35,067 bases of DNA, from positions 1-35,067 of the forward strand of contig CAXSEE010000022.1 in assembly GCA_964235615.1 (NCBI GenBank). The letters run 5' to 3'. Both the position numbers and the translations under genes were made by a program. This document shows, one piece after another, positions 15,520 to 24,159 of the stretch. The stretch comes from Lichenicoccus sp964235615 (GTDB taxonomy: Bacteria > Pseudomonadota > Alphaproteobacteria > Acetobacterales > Acetobacteraceae). The notes beneath the pieces are model-generated. The model was not told the DNA's origin and did not search any database. It saw nothing but the letters and a program-made list of their open reading frames with translations. The number at the start of each line of letters is the position of its first letter. The first letter of the stretch is position 1.

Positions 15520-17004
15520 TCATGTTGCAACGGACCATCCAAGCCCAAGGCTCTTCTGAAGAGCGATGTAATCCGACGTCAACGCACCCTGCGCGCTGGC
15601 CAGCGCCTGTTCGGCGGCGAGACGCTGGCGTTCGGTATCGAGCGTGTCGATCAGGCTTGCCGTGCCGCCCGCGAAGCGCAGACGCGTCAGGGCAGCCGCA
15701 CGTTCGGCCGACGCCCGTTCGCGCTGTAGCACCCGCACGTCCTCGAGCTCGATGGCGTAGCGGGAAAGCGCGGTTTCGCTATCGTCCATGGCCTTCAGTA
15801 CGGTGCTGCGGTAGTTCGCCTCGGCCTCCGCCAATTCAGCTCTCGCTTCATCCACGCCGGCACGCGTGCGCCCGAAGTCGAACGGACGCCATTGCAGGCT
15901 CGGCGCCACAATCCCGAACAGGCTCGAGCCGGTGACTAGGCTCCCGATGTCGGTCGATGCGAACCCGATATTGCCGATGAAGCTCAGTTTCGGGAAGTAG
16001 TCGGCAATCCGCTGCCCGATCACCGCGTTCTGGGCCGCGACCCGCCGCTCCGCCGCACGGATATCCGGCCGGCGCCGCAGCAGCGCCGCAGGATCACCGA
16101 TGTTCACCGATGCCGGCGGTAGCGGGACCAGACCCGCAGGTTCGGAGACCGGACTTGTCAGCAACTTATCGAGCGTCCCCGGCGAGCGGCCGCCTAGAAC
16201 CGCGAGACGATCGAGCTGTTCCATGATCTGCGCGCGCAGCGGCATCGCACTGGCGGCCGTGTCCTCGAGTTGCGTCTCCAGGCGTGCGACGTCGAGGGCG
16301 GATGCCGTGCCTCCGGTCGCGCGGCGGCGCGTGAGGTCGAGCATCCGCTGTTGCAGCGTCAGGCTCGCTTGTGTCAGGGCAAGGCGGTGCTGCCCATCCC
16401 GCAGGGCGACATAGGCACGCGCGACATCCGCCGTCAGCGAGACCTGCGTGTCGGCAAGGTCCGCCGCGCGCGCCCGCGCTTCGGCGGATGCGGCTTCGAC
16501 CGCGCGGCGCTGGCCACCGAACAGGTCGGCCTCCCAGCTCGCGTCGAAGCCTACGTCATAGGCATCGAAGTCATCGCCGATCGAGGGCAGCCCCGCCAGC
16601 CCTGTCCCTGCGCCACCGCTCAACGCGTCGCCGAGCAGGCCGCTGCCGCCGTGGCTGTGAAGATAGACGGCACTCGCCTGTGACGTCGGCAGCAGATTGG
16701 CCCGCTCCGCTCCGAGCTGCGCCCGCGCCTCGCGCAGGCGCGCGCGCGCCGCATCGACATCGGGATTTGCCGACAGCGCCGCCGCCTCGAGACGGTCGAG
16801 CTCCGGATCCTGCAGCGCACGCCACCAGTCCGCGCGCGGGGGCGTCGCGACCACCGCGGAGCCGCCGCGCACGAAACCCCGCTGTGCTTCGATCCCCGTC
16901 CGCGCCGGCCCCTTATAGTCCGGACCGACCACACAGCCGGCGAGGAGCAGGGAGAGGATCAGGACCGAGGCGGCGATCCGTAATGGATGCGGCCGCACGA
17001 TCAA
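15520..17004 (-). CDS. Outer-membrane efflux lipoprotein (NodT/OprM family)
   Basis: 494 residues, last gene of a three-gene efflux operon. A lipoprotein signal (LILSLLLAGC, acylated Cys ~24) is followed by VVGPDYKGP, the typical start of RND/EmrAB outer-membrane factors. Two OEP repeats follow, with long coiled helices (LDRLEAAALSANPDVDAARARL; DLADTQVSLTADVARAYVAL; the second-repeat counterpart RRPDIRAAERRVAAQNA). It forms the trimeric tunnel through which the EmrA/EmrB homologues export substrates. Its start overlaps the EmrB-like gene stop by 4 bases. Confidence 0.93.
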   Translation of the reverse strand: MIVRPHPLRIAASVLILSLLLAGCVVGPDYKGPARTGIEAQRGFVRGGSAVVATPPRADWWRALQDPELDRLEAAALSANPDVDAARARLREARAQLGAERANLLPTSQASAVYLHSHGGSGLLGDALSGGAGTGLAGLPSIGDDFDAYDVGFDASWEADLFGGQRRAVEAASAEARARAADLADTQVSLTADVARAYVALRDGQHRLALTQASLTLQQRMLDLTRRRATGGTASALDVARLETQLEDTAASAMPLRAQIMEQLDRLAVLGGRSPGTLDKLLTSPVSEPAGLVPLPPASVNIGDPAALLRRRPDIRAAERRVAAQNAVIGQRIADYFPKLSFIGNIGFASTDIGSLVTGSSLFGIVAPSLQWRPFDFGRTRAGVDEARAELAEAEANYRSTVLKAMDDSETALSRYAIELEDVRVLQRERASAERAAALTRLRFAGGTASLIDTLDTERQRLAAEQALASAQGALTSDYIALQKSLGLGWSVAT

Positions 17005-18599
17005 TGCGCTTCGGCTGCTTCGGCTGGTTTGGCGGCAGCCGGGCCCGGCGGACGACGGCGCGGCAAGAGCAGCACGAGGGGGATGCTGAGCAGCAAGGCC
17101 ACGCCCAGCATCCAGAAACAGTCCGAGTAGGTCATGACGAGAGCCTGGGTGTGGGTCTGGTTCGCGAGGCTGCGGAGTGCCTGCGTCCGGGCGAAGGCGG
17201 GATCGGCACCGCCCTGCATGAAGGAGCCGGACATGGCGGACAGGCGCTGCTGCACCAGCGGCGCGTTCGCATCGAGCGTCTCGCGGATCGTGTCCACGTG
17301 AAGCTCCGTGCGCCGGTCGATGAAGATGCCAAGTGCCGCGAGCCCGAGCGAGCCGCCGAGATTGCGCGCCATATTATAGAGCCCCGCCGCGTCCGGTGCG
17401 TCCTCGCGGCTCACCGCGCCCACCGAAGCCTGGTTCAGCGGCATCAACGACAGGATCTGCCCGACGCCGCGCAGGAGTTGCGACCAGACGAAGGCGCTTC
17501 CGTCATCCTGCGGCGACAGATGGATGTCCAAGAAGCAGCTCGCGGCGTAGCACAGCAACCCGCTGGTCACGAGCAGGCGTGCCGAGATGCGGCCGAGTAG
17601 CCGGGGCAGGAACGGCATCATCAGGATGGCCGGGATGCCCGAGATGAACAGCACGCGGCCGGACTGCTCCGCGTTATAGCCAGAGACCCCGTTCAGGAAC
17701 TGCGGCAGCACGTAGAGGATCCCGTAGAGCCCTGCACCTATCGTGACGACGATGATGATGACGCTGGCATAGCTCATGTTGAGCAGCAGACGCAGCTTGA
17801 TGACCGGCTGTCGCGCCGTCGCCTGCGCGATCATCAGGATGACGAAGCCGAACACGCACAGCACACTGAGCCACCGGATGAGATCGGATTCGAACCAGCG
17901 GTCGCGCTGGCCCTCCTCGAGAACGATAGTCAACGCGCTAAGGAACGCCGCGAGGCCGACGATGCCGAGCCAGTCCGCCCTCACGAACAACGCCGGTTTC
18001 GCGGGCTCGTATGGCAATCCCAGCAGCAGCAGCGCCACCAGCGCCACGGCCACCGGCAGGTTGATGAAAAAGCACCATTGCCACGCGACGTTCTCGGTCA
18101 GCCAGCCGCCGATAACGGGGCCGACCAGCGGTCCCAGCAGCACGATGAGCCCGAAGATGGTTATGCCGAGCGGCATCTGACGCGCCGGCAGACGCGTGCG
18201 GGTGATGGTCTGGGCGGTGGGGATGAACGCGCCGCCGGTGAAGCCCTGCCCCACGCGCCCGATGATCATCGTCGTGAGATCGTGCGAGAGGCCGCATATG
18301 ATCGAGAACAGCGTGAAGAAGAAGGTGCAGCCGAGCAGCAGGCTGCGCAGCCCGAGCACGCGCGTGAGCCATGCCGTCAGCGGGATGACGACGACCTCGG
18401 AAACGAGATAGCCGGTCGAGATCCAGGTGCCTTCCGTCCCGCTCGCGCCGATCTCGCCCTGGATCTGCGGCAGCGCCGAGTTGGTGATCGAGATATCCAG
18501 CGAGGCGAGCAGCGCACCCAGCGCCCCTGCGAGCACGGCGATCCAATCGCCGACGCTTGCCTTTTCCTCGGCCCCTGGTGCCTGCAACGCCTGGTCCAT
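17001..18599 (-). CDS. DHA2-family MFS multidrug transporter, EmrB-like
   Basis: 532 residues with about 14 membrane helices, the size and plan of DHA2 drug:H+ antiporters. Landmarks: helix 1 with ASLDISITNSALPQIQGEIGAS, GTWISTGYLVSEVVVIPLTAWL, motif A-like LTRVLGLRSLLLG, RVGQGFTGGAFIPT, and motif C GPLVGPVIGGWLTENVAWQW. The cytoplasmic end is Pro/Ala-rich. It couples to the adjacent EmrA-like periplasmic adaptor and the outer-membrane factor, exporting hydrophobic drugs or uncouplers across both membranes; the actual substrate is unknown. It overlaps the downstream gene by 4 bases and the upstream adaptor by 1 base. Confidence 0.95.
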   Translation of the reverse strand: MDQALQAPGAEEKASVGDWIAVLAGALGALLASLDISITNSALPQIQGEIGASGTEGTWISTGYLVSEVVVIPLTAWLTRVLGLRSLLLGCTFFFTLFSIICGLSHDLTTMIIGRVGQGFTGGAFIPTAQTITRTRLPARQMPLGITIFGLIVLLGPLVGPVIGGWLTENVAWQWCFFINLPVAVALVALLLLGLPYEPAKPALFVRADWLGIVGLAAFLSALTIVLEEGQRDRWFESDLIRWLSVLCVFGFVILMIAQATARQPVIKLRLLLNMSYASVIIIVVTIGAGLYGILYVLPQFLNGVSGYNAEQSGRVLFISGIPAILMMPFLPRLLGRISARLLVTSGLLCYAASCFLDIHLSPQDDGSAFVWSQLLRGVGQILSLMPLNQASVGAVSREDAPDAAGLYNMARNLGGSLGLAALGIFIDRRTELHVDTIRETLDANAPLVQQRLSAMSGSFMQGGADPAFARTQALRSLANQTHTQALVMTYSDCFWMLGVALLLSIPLVLLLPRRRPPGPAAAKPAEAAEAH

Positions 18600-19678
18600 C
18601 AGCTATGCGTCTTGTTGTTGATGGTCACGGTCGCCGACAGCCCCGGGACAAGCCGCTGCCGTGTCTGCTCGTCCAGCTGCAGGCGCAGCTTCACCGGCAC
18701 GCGCTGCACGATCTTGGTGAAGTTCCCGGTCGCGTTCTCCGGCGGCAGCAGCGCGAATTCGGAGCCCGTGCCCGGCGCGAAGCTGTCGATCACCGCCGGG
18801 AGCGCGTGGCCGCCGAGCGCGTCGATGCTCACCGTCGCGCGCTCGCCGACCCGCATGCCGGCGAGCTGCGTCTCCTTGAAATTGGCGACGACGTAGATGT
18901 CCTGCACCGGCACGATCGTCAGCAGCCGCGTGCCCGGCTGGACATATTGTCCGACGCGCACGGTCCGGTCGCCGATGCGTCCGGCGATGCTGGCGCGGAT
19001 CTCGGTGTTGCCGACATCGATGGCCGCCTCATGGATCGATGTCTCCCCGGCCTCGACCTGCGCATGCGCCTGCCCGATCTGCGCCTGCAACGTCTCCGCC
19101 TGGCGCTGCGACGCCTGGAGGGCTGCCTTGTCGGCCCGCAGCGTCGCCGCCGCGCGATCGCGCCGGTTCACCATCTCCGCCAGGCGCTCCGCCGTCTCCG
19201 CCCCGCTGGCGACGAGCCCGCGATAGCGCGTGGCTTCTCCGATCGCATAGCGCGCATCGACCTCGTCGCCGGCGACCCTTGCCGCCGCCTGCTCGACCGC
19301 CGCTCCTTGCTGCTGCAATTGCGCCTCGGCAACCGCGACATCCGCCCGCCGCGCGTCGCGCTGTGCTGCCTGGCGGGCGAGCACGGCCCGGTAGTTCTCG
19401 GGATCGATCCGCACCAGCGGCTGCCCCGCCGCGACGCGCTCATTGTCTCCGACCAGCACCGCGGCCACGTAGCCGGAGACCTTGGGGGAAGCCGTGACCG
19501 AGTCCGCGCGAAGATAGGCGTCATCGGTGCTCTCGATGAAACGGCCCGTCATCCACCAGTAGAACCCGTAGCCGATCAGGACCGCCGCCAGAACGAGCAG
19601 CGCCAACCACGTTATCGGACGGGCCAGCACGGGACGACGCGCCCTGATGGTCGTGGTCGTCGATTGCGAGGAGGACAA
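18599..19678 (-). CDS. EmrA/HlyD-family membrane fusion protein
   Basis: 359 residues, first gene of the efflux operon. One N-terminal membrane anchor (PITWLALLVLAAVLIGYGFYW) is followed by FIESTDDAYLRADSVTASPKVSGYVAAV, the EmrA biotinyl-lipoyl signature. A long alpha-helical hairpin (about 100-205, rich in Ala/Arg/Gln) and the second lipoyl half (NTEIRASIAGRIGDRTVRVGQYVQPG) follow, then a beta-barrel with YVVANFKETQLAGMRVGE. It bridges the EmrB-like pump and the outer-membrane factor in the periplasm. Its promoter region is shared with the divergent TetR gene. Confidence 0.95.
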   Translation of the reverse strand: MSSSQSTTTTIRARRPVLARPITWLALLVLAAVLIGYGFYWWMTGRFIESTDDAYLRADSVTASPKVSGYVAAVLVGDNERVAAGQPLVRIDPENYRAVLARQAAQRDARRADVAVAEAQLQQQGAAVEQAAARVAGDEVDARYAIGEATRYRGLVASGAETAERLAEMVNRRDRAAATLRADKAALQASQRQAETLQAQIGQAHAQVEAGETSIHEAAIDVGNTEIRASIAGRIGDRTVRVGQYVQPGTRLLTIVPVQDIYVVANFKETQLAGMRVGERATVSIDALGGHALPAVIDSFAPGTGSEFALLPPENATGNFTKIVQRVPVKLRLQLDEQTRQRLVPGLSATVTINNKTHS

Positions 19679-19723
19679 GGATTGCTTCCAAATGTATTCC
19701 GTCTGGACGACATGACGCGCTAT

Positions 19724-19751
19724 CCAATGTTTGTCAATTGGTCCACATTGG
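19724..19751. promoter_or_regulatory. Palindromic operator between emrA-like and tetR-like genes
   Basis: A perfect inverted repeat CCAATGT (19724-19730) - 14 bases - ACATTGG (19745-19751), with CAATTG near its centre. On the minus strand a perfect -35 hexamer TTGACA lies inside it (complement of 19732-19737), with a weak CATGTC at -10 spacing (17 bases). This places the repeat over the efflux operon promoter, the expected site for repression by the divergent TetR regulator, whose ATG is 4 bases beyond it. Confidence 0.6.
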
Positions 19752-19755
19752 GCTC

Positions 19756-20478
19756 ATGGAGCAACTGGTAAGCGCTGGGTGTGTCGGCTCTGGTCCAAGG
19801 CGAAGCCCATCCGGCGGTGGCTATGCGCGCGGCGAGGAAGCCCGGAGTCGGATCGTCGAGGCGGCGATGTGCCGTTTCGCCGAGGAAGGGTATGACCGCG
19901 CCTCGACCCGCCGGATCGCGCAGGACGCGGCGGTCAGCCCACCGGCGCTGCAATATTATTTCAACGGCAAGGACGGGCTGCACATGGCCTGCGCCCACTT
20001 GCTGGCAGCGCGGTTCACGGCCTTCATGGGCGGCGCCTATGCCGCGGCTGACATGGTGGCGCGGGACGATCCCCATGGCGCGGCCGAAGCCCTGGTCGTC
20101 CTGATCGACGCTGTCATGGACTATCTGTCCGAGCGCAGCACCTCGGAGAATGCCGGCCGCTTCATGGCCCGCGGACAGGGGGAAGAAGGCTCGCTTCCGG
20201 CTTATCAGTGGCTTCGGGAGGTGATGGGCCGCGAGTTGCACGGCCGGGCGCTCCGGCTCGTCGCCAACGCGACCGGGTCGGCGGAGGATGACCCGGTGAC
20301 GCGAGTGCGGACGGTCGTCATCCTCGCGCCGCTCAAGGCGTTCCACGTCGGCCGCGCCGACGTCGCGGTGCGGCTCGGCTGGCCTGACTTGCAGGGGCCG
20401 CGGCTGGCGCTCATCAAGCAAGTGATCGCCGAACAGACGAAGGCGGCGTTATGGGCGGCGAACGAGAGAAGATCGTAA
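19756..20478 (+). CDS. TetR/AcrR-family transcriptional regulator
   Basis: 240 residues from ATG 19756 (MEQLVSAGCVG); a TTG at 19738 is possible but lies within the operator. The N-terminal HTH (about 25-70) reads ARSRIVEAAMCRFAEEGYDR, ASTRRIAQDAAVSPPALQYYF, the TetR DNA-binding signature with the Y-Y-F contact helix. The C-terminal part resembles the CerR-type ligand domain (LIDAVMDYLSERS, GRFMARGQ). Divergently arranged with the EmrAB-type efflux operon, so it most likely represses that operon and itself and is released by an exported compound. Confidence 0.9.
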   Translation: MEQLVSAGCVGSGPRRSPSGGGYARGEEARSRIVEAAMCRFAEEGYDRASTRRIAQDAAVSPPALQYYFNGKDGLHMACAHLLAARFTAFMGGAYAAADMVARDDPHGAAEALVVLIDAVMDYLSERSTSENAGRFMARGQGEEGSLPAYQWLREVMGRELHGRALRLVANATGSAEDDPVTRVRTVVILAPLKAFHVGRADVAVRLGWPDLQGPRLALIKQVIAEQTKAALWAANERRS

Positions 20479-20588
20479 TCGTTCGCTCGGCAGGGATGGA
20501 CGACGACTATCGGTCAGCCCGGGAGAACCGACCCATCGGCTTGCCGTTGGTCGATGGGCTGGATGCGCGTCGCGGCCCGGCGCTGGGT

Positions 20589-20644
20589 GCCAGCCTTGAG
20601 ATGCCAGCCTTGGGATGCCAGCCTTGGGATGCCGGCTTTGGGAT
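20589..20644. repeat. 14-bp tandem repeat, four units
   Basis: Four head-to-tail 14-base units: GCCAGCCTTGAGAT, GCCAGCCTTGGGAT twice, and GCCGGCTTTGGGAT. Units 2 and 3 are identical; units 1 and 4 differ by one and two bases. The array ends 9 bases before the YdcZ-like gene start, so copy number could alter spacing in its leader. Confidence 0.85.
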
Positions 20645-20653
20645 GATTAGGCG

Positions 20654-21100
20654 ATGATGTGGATCTTCGGCTTCTTTGCGATACTTTGCGGCATCTCCAA
20701 CCCGCTGCAGTCGGGCAGCAACTCCGCGCTGAACAAGGCGCTCGAGAGTCCGGTGCTGTCGGCGGTTATCGTCTACGTGGTGGGCGCGCTCTGCCTTTTG
20801 CCATGCATTCCGTTCCTGGGACTTGCCACGCGCGGCGCCGGGAGCAAGCTGCTTGGCGTGCCCTGGTGGGCGTTCATTGGCGGGATCTGCAATGCGCTGT
20901 TCCTGATATGCACCTTCCTGATCACCAAGAAGCTGGGATCCGCCACCTTCACGACGGCCGTCGTCATCGCGGCGGTCGTGACGTCGCTGGCGCTCGATAA
21001 TTTCGGCCTGATGGGGTTTGCGGTGCGGCACGCGACACCGCTCAGGCTGGTCGGCGGCGCGCTGGCGGTCGGCGGAACGGCGATGATCGCGCTTTTCTAG
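20654..21100 (+). CDS. DMT-superfamily transporter, YdcZ/DUF606 family
   Basis: 148 residues with about five hydrophobic helices. The sequence MMWIFGFFAILCGISNPLQS, GSNSALNKALESPVLSAVIVY, PWWAFIGGICNALFLICTF and ATFTTAVVIAAVVTSLALDNFGL matches the DUF606 (YdcZ) half-size drug/metabolite transporters, which have an N-rich GxNxxLxxxxxSPxxAxxxxF helix pair and a W-W-xxxGG motif. Substrate unknown. ATG 20654 and 20657 are both possible. It precedes the MHS transporter by 37 bases on the same strand. Confidence 0.85.
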   Translation: MMWIFGFFAILCGISNPLQSGSNSALNKALESPVLSAVIVYVVGALCLLPCIPFLGLATRGAGSKLLGVPWWAFIGGICNALFLICTFLITKKLGSATFTTAVVIAAVVTSLALDNFGLMGFAVRHATPLRLVGGALAVGGTAMIALF

Positions 21101-21137
21101 ACCCCCAGGACGAGCCGGTTCCTGTACGGATGCAAGG

Positions 21138-22451
21138 ATGACTGCTCGATCGAGCGCCGATGGCGAGGCCGGTCCCGGTGCGGATACCGCTGGCGGCTCG
21201 ATCCTGCGGGTCATCACCGCGGCGGTGTTCGGCAACGCGCTGGAATGGTACGACTTCACCGTCTACGCGTTTCTCGCCCCGATCATCGGGCGGCAGTTCT
21301 TTCCGAGATCGACCGATACGGTGGCGCTGCTGGCGACCTTCGCGGTGTTCGGCATCGGCTTCGTCGCCAGGCCGCTCGGCGGCGTGCTGATCGGCTTTGT
21401 CGGCGACCGGGCTGGCCGGAAGCCCGCGCTGTTGTTGACGATCATGCTGATGGCCGCCGGCACCGTGGCGATCGGCCTGCTGCCGGGCTATGCCAGCATC
21501 GGGATCGCGGCCCCTGTCCTGCTGGTGCTGGCGCGTGCCTTCCAGGGCTTCTCGGCCGGTGGCGAGTGGGGAAGTTCCGCCTCCTTCCTGGTGGAATGGG
21601 CACCGGCCGCGAAACGCGGCCTGATCGGCAGCTGCCATACCGGCAGCATCTTTGCGGGTCAGCTCGTCGGCACCGGTGTCGCCGCGTCGCTGACCAGCCT
21701 TCTGGGATCTGCCTCGATGCAAAGCTGGGGCTGGCGGGTGCCGTTCCTGCTGGGCGCGTTGATCGGCCCGCTCGGTCTGCTGGCGCGTCGGCGTATCGAC
21801 GAGACCCCGGTCTTTCGCAATGCGGCGCAGGCGCTTCCGCAAGGACCATCCGGCCCGGCGGCGCGGATGCCGGTGGGCACGATGATGTTCGCCTTCTGCT
21901 TCGTCGCCGTGCAATCCGCCGCGATCTACGTGTTCCTGTCCTATTTCCCGACCTTCCTGCAGCGCAATCTCGGCTGGACGGCGAGCCTTTCGCTATGGTC
22001 GACCGCACTCGCCACCATCGCCACCGGCGCCTCCGTGGTGGGATCGGGCTTCATCTCCGACCGGATCGGCCGCAAGCCGCCGCTGCTGTTCAGCTGCATC
22101 GTGTTCCTGCTGCTGTCCTACCCGCTGGTCTGGCTGATGCTGCACATGCATTCGGTGCCGCTGGCGATTGCAGTGCAGGTCATGTTGAGCGCCAATTGCG
22201 GCCTGTTCATCGGCAGCATGACCACCGCCCTGGTGGAGATGTTCCCAACCCGCCGCCGGCTGACTGGGCTCAACACCGCCTATAATCTTGCGTCGATGGT
22301 GTTCGGCGGCTTCGCGCCGTTCATCGCCACCGGGCTGATCTCGCTTACCGGCCAGCCGATCGCGGTGACCTACTACGTCATCCTCGCAGCACTGGTCTCG
22401 CTGCCCGCGGTGCTGATGTTCCGCGAAACCGCCGGACAGCCGCTCGACTGA
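21138..22451 (+). CDS. MFS transporter, metabolite:H+ symporter (MHS) family
   Basis: 437 residues with 12 predicted helices. MHS features: NALEWYDFTVYAFLAPIIG at helix 1 (the E-W-Y/F-D motif), FGIGFVARPLGGVLIGFVGDRAGRKPAL (motif A), and RAFQGFSAGGEWGSSASFLVEWAP with the G-G-E-W/Y motif. Relatives include ProP, citrate and shikimate/alpha-ketoglutarate permeases, so an organic acid or amino-acid-like compound is likely. The C-terminal half repeats motif A (SDRIGRKPPLL). Its 3' end abuts the truncated substrate-binding gene on the opposite strand. Confidence 0.92.
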   Translation: MTARSSADGEAGPGADTAGGSILRVITAAVFGNALEWYDFTVYAFLAPIIGRQFFPRSTDTVALLATFAVFGIGFVARPLGGVLIGFVGDRAGRKPALLLTIMLMAAGTVAIGLLPGYASIGIAAPVLLVLARAFQGFSAGGEWGSSASFLVEWAPAAKRGLIGSCHTGSIFAGQLVGTGVAASLTSLLGSASMQSWGWRVPFLLGALIGPLGLLARRRIDETPVFRNAAQALPQGPSGPAARMPVGTMMFAFCFVAVQSAAIYVFLSYFPTFLQRNLGWTASLSLWSTALATIATGASVVGSGFISDRIGRKPPLLFSCIVFLLLSYPLVWLMLHMHSVPLAIAVQVMLSANCGLFIGSMTTALVEMFPTRRRLTGLNTAYNLASMVFGGFAPFIATGLISLTGQPIAVTYYVILAALVSLPAVLMFRETAGQPLD

Positions 22452-22455
22452 CGGG

Positions 22456-22590
22456 GACCTGGTCGCCTTTCTGCTCACGGCTGGCGATAGAGATGGAAGC
22501 CTGGCCGGAGTTCGGCAATCGGTCGGGCATGAGGGTCAACCGGTCCCCCGCCAGCGTCGCCGCCGGCAGTAACAGCAGCAGCGCAGTCAT
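22456..22590 (-). pseudogene. Truncated ABC substrate-binding protein (NMT1/THI5-like)
   Basis: Starting at ATG 22590 on the minus strand, 10 bases after the permease stop, the frame reads MTALLLLLPAATLAGDRLTL, an end of signal peptide plus first strand, then RLPNSGQASISIASREQKGD. This is the N-terminus of NitT/TauT/Thi-type binding proteins (xxLTLMLDWxPNxxxAxxxxAxxxG). Homology stops after about 42 residues, where the sequence runs antisense into the 3' end of the MHS transporter gene. The rest of the ~320-residue protein is missing, so the importer has lost its own binding protein here. Confidence 0.65.
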
Positions 22591-22600
22591 GCCCGGCGCC

Positions 22601-23368
22601 TCATGTGGCGGCAGTCGTCGTGTCGGGAGCCCAGTACAGGACCCGCTTCAGGATCCGGTCGACTGCAACCCAGAGCAGGATCGCCATCATGGCCAGCACC
22701 AGCAAGGCCGCGAACATCACGTCGGTCTGGATGCGGGCATTGGCGTTAAGCATCACATAGCCGAGGCCAGCCGAGGCGCCGACCCATTCGCCGACGACGG
22801 CGCCGATCGGGGCGATTGCAGTGGCGACCCGCAGCCCCGAGCCGAAAGCGGGGAGTGCCGCGGGCAGGCGTACATGGCGCAGCATTGCGGCGGGAGAGGC
22901 GTTCATCGTGCGTGCCAGATCGAGCCAGCCCAGTTCGGTCCGGCGCAACCCGTCGGAGAACGCCGCGGTGACGGGAAAGAAGATTACCAGGATGGCCATC
23001 ACGACTTTCGACGCCATGCCGAAGCCGAACCACAACACCAGAAGCGGGGCGAGGGCGAACACCGGAATGGCCTGGCTGAGCAGCAGAAGCGGCATCAGCC
23101 AGCGTTGCAGCAGCGGCGAGAAAACCATGCTAAGGGCTACAAGAGATCCCAGCATGGTTCCGAGCAGAAGTCCGAGTAATGTTTCGGTGAATGTGGTGCA
23201 GGCGCTCCACAGAAGCAGTTCACGCTGGTTCCAGAGTGCGGCTGCAACCGATTGCGGGTCGGGCAACAGATAGCTGGGTGTGCCGCTGACCTTGCAGGCC
23301 ACCCACCAGACCGCAACCAGGCCGATCAGCGTCACCAGCGGACGGAGCATCGCGGAAAAGCGCGTCAT
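22601..23368 (-). CDS. ABC transporter permease, NitT/TauT/ThiX type
   Basis: 255 residues with about six helices. It has the BPD_transp_1 EAA-loop: LRRTELGWLDLARTMNASPA, AMLRHVRLPAALPAFGSGLRVA, followed by APIGAVVGEWVGASAGLGYVM, all typical of SsuC/TauC/ThiX permeases. TPSYLLPDPQSVAAALW near the N-terminus is the family's periplasmic entry motif. It overlaps the ATPase gene by 4 bases. With the truncated binding-protein gene the operon order is ATPase - permease - binding protein. Hydroxymethylpyrimidine-type uptake is possible but not proven; I found no thiamine riboswitch upstream. Confidence 0.92.
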   Translation of the reverse strand: MTRFSAMLRPLVTLIGLVAVWWVACKVSGTPSYLLPDPQSVAAALWNQRELLLWSACTTFTETLLGLLLGTMLGSLVALSMVFSPLLQRWLMPLLLLSQAIPVFALAPLLVLWFGFGMASKVVMAILVIFFPVTAAFSDGLRRTELGWLDLARTMNASPAAMLRHVRLPAALPAFGSGLRVATAIAPIGAVVGEWVGASAGLGYVMLNANARIQTDVMFAALLVLAMMAILLWVAVDRILKRVLYWAPDTTTAAT

Positions 23369-24159
23369 CTCGGCTCCAGCTCCGTAAGCACCCGCATGAG
23401 ATGGCCCTGCGTGCGCAGCAGCTCCTCGTCATCCGGCGCGCGCGGTATCGGACCGTGGATCGAGATCGGTGGACCGAGCCGCGCGGGATGGCCCGAGAGC
23501 ACCACGAGATGGTGGCCGAGCCTGCACGCCTCCAGCGGGTCATGGGTGATGAGCAGGGCGGTGCGGCCCCGCAGCAATTCCGCGGCGAGGTCCTGGACGC
23601 GTGCGCGGGTGAAGGTGTCCAGGGCGGAGAATGGCTCATCCATCAGGACGATCGGCCGGTCCTCGTAGAGAGTGCGGGCGATCGCGGCGCGCTGGCGCAT
23701 ACCGCCCGAGAGCTGCGAGGGCTGGGCCTGCGCGCGGTCCGCGAGCCCGACCCGTGCGAGCAGATCCAGCGCGCGCGGCCTGTCGCCCTTCTCGCGGCGC
23801 AGACGGGAGCCCAGCATCACGTTCTCGATGACATCGAGCCATGGGTAGAGCAGATCCTGCTGCCCCATATAGGCGATACGGTGATGAAGCGGCCCGCCGT
23901 CGGTGGCGGTCACGGTGCCGTCGCTCGGCTTGGCGAGCCCGGCGATGATCTTGACCAGGCTCGACTTGCCGACGCCGCTGCTGCCGAGCAGCACGACGAA
24001 CTCGCCGCCGTTGATGTCCAGATCGAGTTTCTCGAAAACGATGCGCTGGTCGTAGCGCAACGCGAGGTTGCGAATATGCAGGCCCGGCTGCGAGGTCGGC
24101 GCGCGCGCCGTGACATGTCCGGTGGTGGAAATGCCGGCTGGCAGGAGTTGGTCATGCAT
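23365..24159 (-). CDS. ABC transporter ATP-binding protein, NitT/TauT/ThiZ type
   Basis: 264 residues from ATG 24159 (MHDQLLPAG), chosen because the frame upstream overlaps transposase debris and shows no start with a ribosome site. Walker A GSSGVGKSS, Q-loop YMGQQDLLYPW, ABC signature LSGGMRQRAAIA, Walker B IVLMDEPFSALD, and the switch His in LLITHDPLEA are all intact. The Y-P-W after the Q-loop and the short C-terminus fit the SsuB/TauB/ThiZ group. It energises the adjacent permease at the inner face of the cytoplasmic membrane. Confidence 0.93.
   Translation of the reverse strand: MHDQLLPAGISTTGHVTARAPTSQPGLHIRNLALRYDQRIVFEKLDLDINGGEFVVLLGSSGVGKSSLVKIIAGLAKPSDGTVTATDGGPLHHRIAYMGQQDLLYPWLDVIENVMLGSRLRREKGDRPRALDLLARVGLADRAQAQPSQLSGGMRQRAAIARTLYEDRPIVLMDEPFSALDTFTRARVQDLAAELLRGRTALLITHDPLEACRLGHHLVVLSGHPARLGPPISIHGPIPRAPDDEELLRTQGHLMRVLTELEPR

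Noticed and set aside
20589..20644. CRISPR array
   Set aside because: Units are 14 bases, head-to-tail with no spacers, and no cas genes are near.
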